From: Actinomadura litoris
GTDB taxonomy: Bacteria; Actinomycetota; Actinomycetes; Streptosporangiales; Streptosporangiaceae
NCBI RefSeq assembly: GCF_009733595.1
Contig: NZ_WOFH01000006.1
Span: 372,001 to 436,000, forward strand
Length of the DNA stretch: 64,000 nucleotides
Reading direction: 5' to 3'
Both the position numbers and the translations under genes were made by a program. The notes beneath the pieces are model-generated. The model did no database searches. It was given only the letters and a program-made list of their open reading frames with translations, and was not told where the DNA came from. The stretch's first letter is position 1. Each line of letters opens with the position of its first letter. Of this stretch, positions 59,995-64,000 are shown one piece after another.

Positions 59995-62091
59995 GTGATC
60001 GAGGACGAACTGAGCATGCTCGCCGGACGGTACGGCGTCGCGCCCCGCTACACCGACTGGAAGGGCGAGGAGGTCGGAGTGGGCCGCGAGACGCTGGTCG
60101 CCGTCCTCGGCGCGCTGGGCGTGGACGCGTCGTCCCCGGCCGCCGTCCGGGACGAACTGGCCCGCGCTCCCGCCCCCGCGCAGCCCTACGGCGACCCGGG
60201 GAGGATGCTGCCGCCGGTCGTCGTCCTGCGGCGGGGCGTCCCGGCGCCGTTCGTGCGGGCGCGTCCGGGCGAGCCGCTGGACCTCGCGGTGGAGCTGGAC
60301 TCCGGCGAGACGATCCCGCTCGTCCAGGACCCGTTCGCCCAGGACGAGGTGCCGCTGGGGTGGCATCTCCTGCACGCCCGGCAGGGCGACGCGCACGAGA
60401 CCGCGCCGTTCCTGCTCGCCCCGAGGGCGCTGGAGCCGCCGCCGAGGATGTGGGGGTTCACCGCGCAGCTCTACTCGGTGCGGTCCCGGGCGTCCTGGGG
60501 GATGGGCGACCTGCGCGACCTCGCCGACCTGGCCGCCTGGAGCGGGCACGAGCTGGGCGCGGGCTTCACGCTGATCAACCCGCTGCACGCGGCCGAGCCC
60601 GTCCCGCCGGTCGGCGCGTCCCCCTACTCGCCGATGAGCCGCCGCTTCGCCGCGCCGATCTACCTGCGGATCGAGGACCTCCCCGAGTACGGCGCCCTGC
60701 CCGCGGGCGACCGCGAACGGCTCGCCGCCCTCGCCGCGCCGCTGCGCGCGCCGCACGACCGGATCGACCGCGACCGGGTGTGGACGGCCAAGCTGCGGGC
60801 CCTGGAGCTGCTGTACGGCGTCCCGCGCGACGCCGGGGCACGGCACCGGTTCGAGGGGTTCCGCCGCCGCGAGGGCGAGGCCCTGACGGCGTTCGCCATC
60901 TGGTGCGCGCTCGCGGAGGAGCACGGCGCCGACTGGCGGCGCTGGCCCGCGGAGCTGCGCGACGCGCGGGGCCGCGCCGTCGCCGAGGCCGCCGGACGGC
61001 TCAGGGAACGCGTCGACTTCCACGCCTGGCTGCAATGGCGCCTGGACGAGCAGCTCGGCGGCGCCCAGCGCGCCGCCAGGGACGCGGGGATGCAGGTCGG
61101 GATCGTCCACGACCTGGCGGTCGGCGTCGCGCACGGCAGCGCGGACTCCTGGATCTACCGGGACCTGATGGCGCCCGGCATGAGCGTCGGCGCGCCGCCG
61201 GACGAGTTCAACCAGCGCGGCCAGGACTGGGGCCAGCCCCCCTGGCATCCGCGCCGCCTCGCGGACGCCGCCTACGTGCCGTTCCGCGAGATGGCGGCCG
61301 CCGCGTTCCGGCACGGCGGCGGGCTGCGCCTGGACCACGCGATGCAGGTGTCGCGGCTGTGGTGGGTCCCCGAGGGCGGCTCCCCGGCGGAGGGCACCTA
61401 CGTCCGCTACGACCGCGGCGCCCTGCTCGGCTGCCTCACCTGGGAGGCGGCGCGGGTGGGCGCGGTGGTCGTGGGGGAGGACCTCGGCACGGTCGAGCCG
61501 GAGGTCCGCGACGACCTCGCCGCCCGGGGGATCCTCGGCACGTCCCTGCTGTGGTTCGAGCAGGACGGCCAGGGCCGCCCGAAGCCCCCGGACCGGTGGC
61601 GGGAGCTGTCGCTCGCGACCGTCGGCACCCACGACATGCCTCCGATCACGGGCTACCTGCACGGCGACCACACCGCGCTCCGCGACCGGCTCGGCCTCCT
61701 CACCCGTCCGGCGGCCGAGGAGGCGGACGAGCACCGGCGGCGCCTCGCGGACTGGCTGCGGCTCCTGCACGAGCACGACCTGCTGGACGTCCCGCCCGGG
61801 GAGGTCCTGCGCGCGCTCTCGAACGGCTCGACCGCCTACGACGAGCGGCTGGTGGAGGCTTTGCACGCCTTCCTCGCGCGCACCCCGGCCCGCCTCGTCG
61901 GCGTCGCGCTCGCCGACGCCGTCGGGGAGCGCCGCACCCAGAACCAGCCCGGCACGATCGACGAGTACCCGAACTGGCGCGTCCCGCTGGCCGATGCCGG
62001 CGGGACGCCCGTCCTGCTGGAGGACCTGCGGACGGACCGGCGGGTGCGGGCCGCGCTGCGGGGCCTGCCGGTCAGCCGAGCGTCGCGGTGA
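59995..62091 (+). CDS. malQ: 4-alpha-glucanotransferase MalQ
   Basis: The 698-aa GH77 enzyme transfers maltodextrin segments. Family features are LAGRYGVAPRYTDWKGEEVGVGRETLVAVLGALGVD at the N terminus (actinobacterial N-terminal extension), LYSVRSRASWGMGDLRDL, GASPYSPMSRRFAAPIYLRIED and the catalytic residues Asp447 (GGLRLDHAMQVSRLWWVP), Glu495 (VVGEDLGTV) and Asp547 (TVGTHDMPPITGY). GTG 59995 is chosen; ATG 60016 is possible. The 3' end overlaps the convergent gene by 20 bases. Confidence 0.95.
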   Translation: MIEDELSMLAGRYGVAPRYTDWKGEEVGVGRETLVAVLGALGVDASSPAAVRDELARAPAPAQPYGDPGRMLPPVVVLRRGVPAPFVRARPGEPLDLAVELDSGETIPLVQDPFAQDEVPLGWHLLHARQGDAHETAPFLLAPRALEPPPRMWGFTAQLYSVRSRASWGMGDLRDLADLAAWSGHELGAGFTLINPLHAAEPVPPVGASPYSPMSRRFAAPIYLRIEDLPEYGALPAGDRERLAALAAPLRAPHDRIDRDRVWTAKLRALELLYGVPRDAGARHRFEGFRRREGEALTAFAIWCALAEEHGADWRRWPAELRDARGRAVAEAAGRLRERVDFHAWLQWRLDEQLGGAQRAARDAGMQVGIVHDLAVGVAHGSADSWIYRDLMAPGMSVGAPPDEFNQRGQDWGQPPWHPRRLADAAYVPFREMAAAAFRHGGGLRLDHAMQVSRLWWVPEGGSPAEGTYVRYDRGALLGCLTWEAARVGAVVVGEDLGTVEPEVRDDLAARGILGTSLLWFEQDGQGRPKPPDRWRELSLATVGTHDMPPITGYLHGDHTALRDRLGLLTRPAAEEADEHRRRLADWLRLLHEHDLLDVPPGEVLRALSNGSTAYDERLVEALHAFLARTPARLVGVALADAVGERRTQNQPGTIDEYPNWRVPLADAGGTPVLLEDLRTDRRVRAALRGLPVSRASR

Positions 62092-63070
62092 TCCGCGTGC
62101 TGACGTCGTGCAGGAGCGTGTCGGGGACGAGCGTCGCGTCCGCGATCTTGGAGAACAGCGCGGGCAGGCCGGGCAGCGGGTAGTGGTCCTTGTCCGCGTC
62201 CTGGAGCGCGGCGCGGCCGAGGGGCTGGTGCGCCAGGGACTTGCGGGCGCGGGCCCACGCCGCCTGCACCTCCTCCGGCGAGGGGACGCCGAAGCCGTGC
62301 CCGACCGGCGCCGCGTGCCGGAGCTTGACCAGGGCGCTGTCGGTGAAGTCGGCCGCGAGCCTGCACCGCTCGCTCAGCCTCGCGCGGACGCCGTCCTCCA
62401 GCCGGGTCATGACCGTGCAGGGGGTGCGGCAGCGGGCGGCGCAGTCGCCGAGCGCGGAGGCGACCTGGCTGTGCTGCCGGTCGAGGTAGGCGCGCCACCC
62501 GGGCGGCGGCTCGGTGGAGACCCGCAGCGTCCGCTCGCAGGCGGCGCGCTCGGGACGGGTGTGGTCGCACACCCGCGCCGACCCCGGCTCGACCGGCACC
62601 CCGAACCGGCTGCCCTCGCCGTTCACCGCCGGGCCGATCCGCGCCGGGTCGCCCGCGTGGCCGAGGACGGGCTCCCAGGCGAGCATCGCGAGGTACTCGC
62701 TGGCGATGTGCACGGCCGCGACCAGCGCCGCCATGTCGCGCCGGTACCAGCGGATCGAGATGACCTCCAGCAGCAGCCGGTAGGCGGGCCGCAGGCTCGC
62801 GAGCGCGCCGCGCGGCTGCTCCCGCGGCGCCTGCGGCATCCGGCTGGCCCGCGCGCGGTCGAGGAGGTCGTGCGGGACGTCGCCGACCGCCTCGGGCATG
62901 CCGAAGTCCTCCGCGTCCAGGTCGAGGACCCGCTGGCCGAACGCGCACAGCGCCGCCACGCCGTCGGCCCGGCCGTTCGGCGCGAGCGTCCCCCGCGTGA
63001 TCAGCGCCTCCAGGTCGCCGAAGGCGTACCGATGCGCGAGTGCCTTCAGAACGTCCTGTGCTGTCCGCAC
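62072..63070 (-). CDS. Hypothetical protein (332 aa)
   Basis: I do not recognise the family. The protein is mostly helical, begins VRTAQDVLKALAHRYAFGDLEALITRG, has a central segment with four Cys (VCDHTRPERAACERTL, then DCAARCRTPCTVMTRLEDG) and ends LFSKIADATLVPDTLLHDVSTRITATLG. No signal peptide or span is seen. The codon use is normal for the region. It starts with GTG and lies downstream of pepN on the same strand, across a 185-base gap that shows no gene. It overlaps the end of malQ on the other strand. Confidence 0.75.
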   Translation of the reverse strand: MRTAQDVLKALAHRYAFGDLEALITRGTLAPNGRADGVAALCAFGQRVLDLDAEDFGMPEAVGDVPHDLLDRARASRMPQAPREQPRGALASLRPAYRLLLEVISIRWYRRDMAALVAAVHIASEYLAMLAWEPVLGHAGDPARIGPAVNGEGSRFGVPVEPGSARVCDHTRPERAACERTLRVSTEPPPGWRAYLDRQHSQVASALGDCAARCRTPCTVMTRLEDGVRARLSERCRLAADFTDSALVKLRHAAPVGHGFGVPSPEEVQAAWARARKSLAHQPLGRAALQDADKDHYPLPGLPALFSKIADATLVPDTLLHDVSTRITATLG

Positions 63071-63255
63071 GCGCCCACCTTCCCACCTGTCACGATTTCC
63101 ACCCCGCGTCGCATCCGGCTCCCCGTGATGCTTTCCGCGATGATTTCACCTCTCAAGGCCAATGCGCCCCGTGACCATGCATTCCGTCCGGTATGGAGGT
63201 ATCCGGATCCGGTCACACGGCCACGGGGCGCCGGTCGTACCGAGCGGGGGCGCCG

Positions 63256-64000
63256 TCAGGCGGCGGAGCCGTCCTTGGCGCGGGCGCGCAGGGCGCGGGC
63301 CACGCCGTCGCGCCCCTCCGACAGCAGCCGGACGAGCGCCGCCGGGGGCCGCTGCTCGGCGATGTAGGACTCGGTCCGGTCGACCGTGGACTGCTCGATC
63401 ACCAGGAACGGGTAGGCGACCTCCGCGAACGTCTGGGACATGTCGCTGCTCCACTCCTTCCAGATCCGCCCGACCTCGGCGAAGTAGGCGTCCACGTAGG
63501 GGAGCAGCAGCGCGGTCTGCTCGGGCTCGACGAACCCGCCGAGCGTCGCCCGGAACACCGCGTTCGGGAGCTTGCCGGAGACGATCCGCTCCCACGCCGC
63601 CGCCTTGGCCTCCGCCGAGGGGGCGGCGGCCTTGCAGGCGGCGGCGTGCCGTTCGCCCGCGGCGGTGCGGTCCCGCTCGTGCTCGGCGTCGATCTCGGCC
63701 TCGCCCGCCTCGCCGGTGACGACCAGGCGGCGCAGCAGGGCCCAGCGCAGCTCGGTGTCGACCTTGAGCCCCTCCAGGGACTGCGACCCGTCCAGCAGGC
63801 CCCGGACGAACCCCAGGTGGTCGGCGCCGACGGCGGACGCCGAGAACGCCTGCACGTAGGCGAGCTGGAAGTCCGAGCCCGGCTCGGACTCCCGCGCCAG
63901 CTCCGCCAGCGCGTCCGCCATCAGGCGCACGCCCTCGTCCCGCCACGCCGGGTCCGCGTACTGGTGGACGGCCGTGCGCGCCTGCCGCAGCAGCGTCTGC
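63256..64000 (-). CDS. pepN: Aminopeptidase N (M1), C-terminal part; gene runs off the window
   Basis: The 247 residues seen (QTLLRQARTAVHQYADPAWRDEGVRLM... to RARAKDGSAA) match the C-terminal ERAP1-like helical domain of actinobacterial M1 aminopeptidase N: GSDFQLAYVQAFSAS, VDTELRWALLRRLVVTGEAGEAEIDAEHERDRTAAGERHAAACKAA, KLPNAVFRATLGGF, and FAEVAYPFLVIEQSTVDRTE. The HExxH zinc site and N-terminal domain lie beyond base 64000, so catalytic completeness cannot be checked. Confidence 0.9.
   Translation of the reverse strand, partial: QTLLRQARTAVHQYADPAWRDEGVRLMADALAELARESEPGSDFQLAYVQAFSASAVGADHLGFVRGLLDGSQSLEGLKVDTELRWALLRRLVVTGEAGEAEIDAEHERDRTAAGERHAAACKAAAPSAEAKAAAWERIVSGKLPNAVFRATLGGFVEPEQTALLLPYVDAYFAEVGRIWKEWSSDMSQTFAEVAYPFLVIEQSTVDRTESYIAEQRPPAALVRLLSEGRDGVARALRARAKDGSAA

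Overview
This 64 kb window comes from a very GC-rich actinobacterium. Pointers to this group are the XRE(DUF5753)/DUF397/HATPase triad, a mycothiol-type DinB protein, DUF4328, DUF6504 and NERD proteins, a truncated haemoglobin O, and a pair of dynamin-like GTPases next to a second ssb. The mix fits Streptosporangiales/Thermomonosporaceae (Actinomadura-like), but that placement is inference; no rRNA or other phylogenetic marker lies in the window. I saw no tRNA, rRNA, insertion sequence, prophage, CRISPR array or replication origin.

Layout. 0-5.2 kb: a TetR regulator, then an SOS unit (LexA-type box, DUF6504 protein, error-prone DnaE2). 5.2-11.3 kb: DUF4328 and small membrane proteins, then a NarL-type two-component system divergent from a 37-aa membrane peptide plus MacB/FtsX-type ABC transporter. 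11.3-17.4 kb: a small secreted-or-cytosolic peptide of unknown role, a methyltransferase, an SDR, a TPP enzyme of the acetolactate synthase family, and the XRE/DUF397/HATPase triad around a palindromic operator candidate.

17.4-29.2 kb: a cobalamin riboswitch followed by a largely overlapping cobalamin operon. It holds a ChlI/ChlD-type chelatase subunit, cobO, cobB, a GNAT, an unrecognised 163-aa protein, an N-terminally short CobL, CobE, CobH, CobC and a BluB-CobT fusion; cobA follows after a hairpin. cobA is in turn translationally coupled to two dynamin-like GTPases (DynA/DynB-like), and a short-tailed SSB lies just downstream. The corrin methyltransferases CobI/J/M, CobN, CobQ, CobD and others are not here and must lie elsewhere.

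33.6-37.8 kb: a gene-poor accessory stretch whose only convincing gene is a membrane diguanylate cyclase. It is flanked by three unrelated tandem-repeat arrays: 18-bp monomers built into units of about 108 bp, 15/16-bp monomers forming a 31-bp dimer, and 15 copies of a 9-bp unit. This is the least explained part of the window.

37.8-64 kb: mostly housekeeping and metabolic genes. They include the ABC-F factor EttA with a strong terminator, a thioesterase, acetyltransferases, a secreted S37 tripeptidyl aminopeptidase, a GH13 alpha-glucosidase, GlbO, an MscS channel, an XRE/TPR-like regulator, an S9 prolyl oligopeptidase coupled to a methyltransferase, an HNH protein coupled to a 57-codon upstream ORF, an FmdB-type zinc ribbon, IlvD, a NERD protein, an amidase, MalQ and the 3' part of pepN, which runs off the window.
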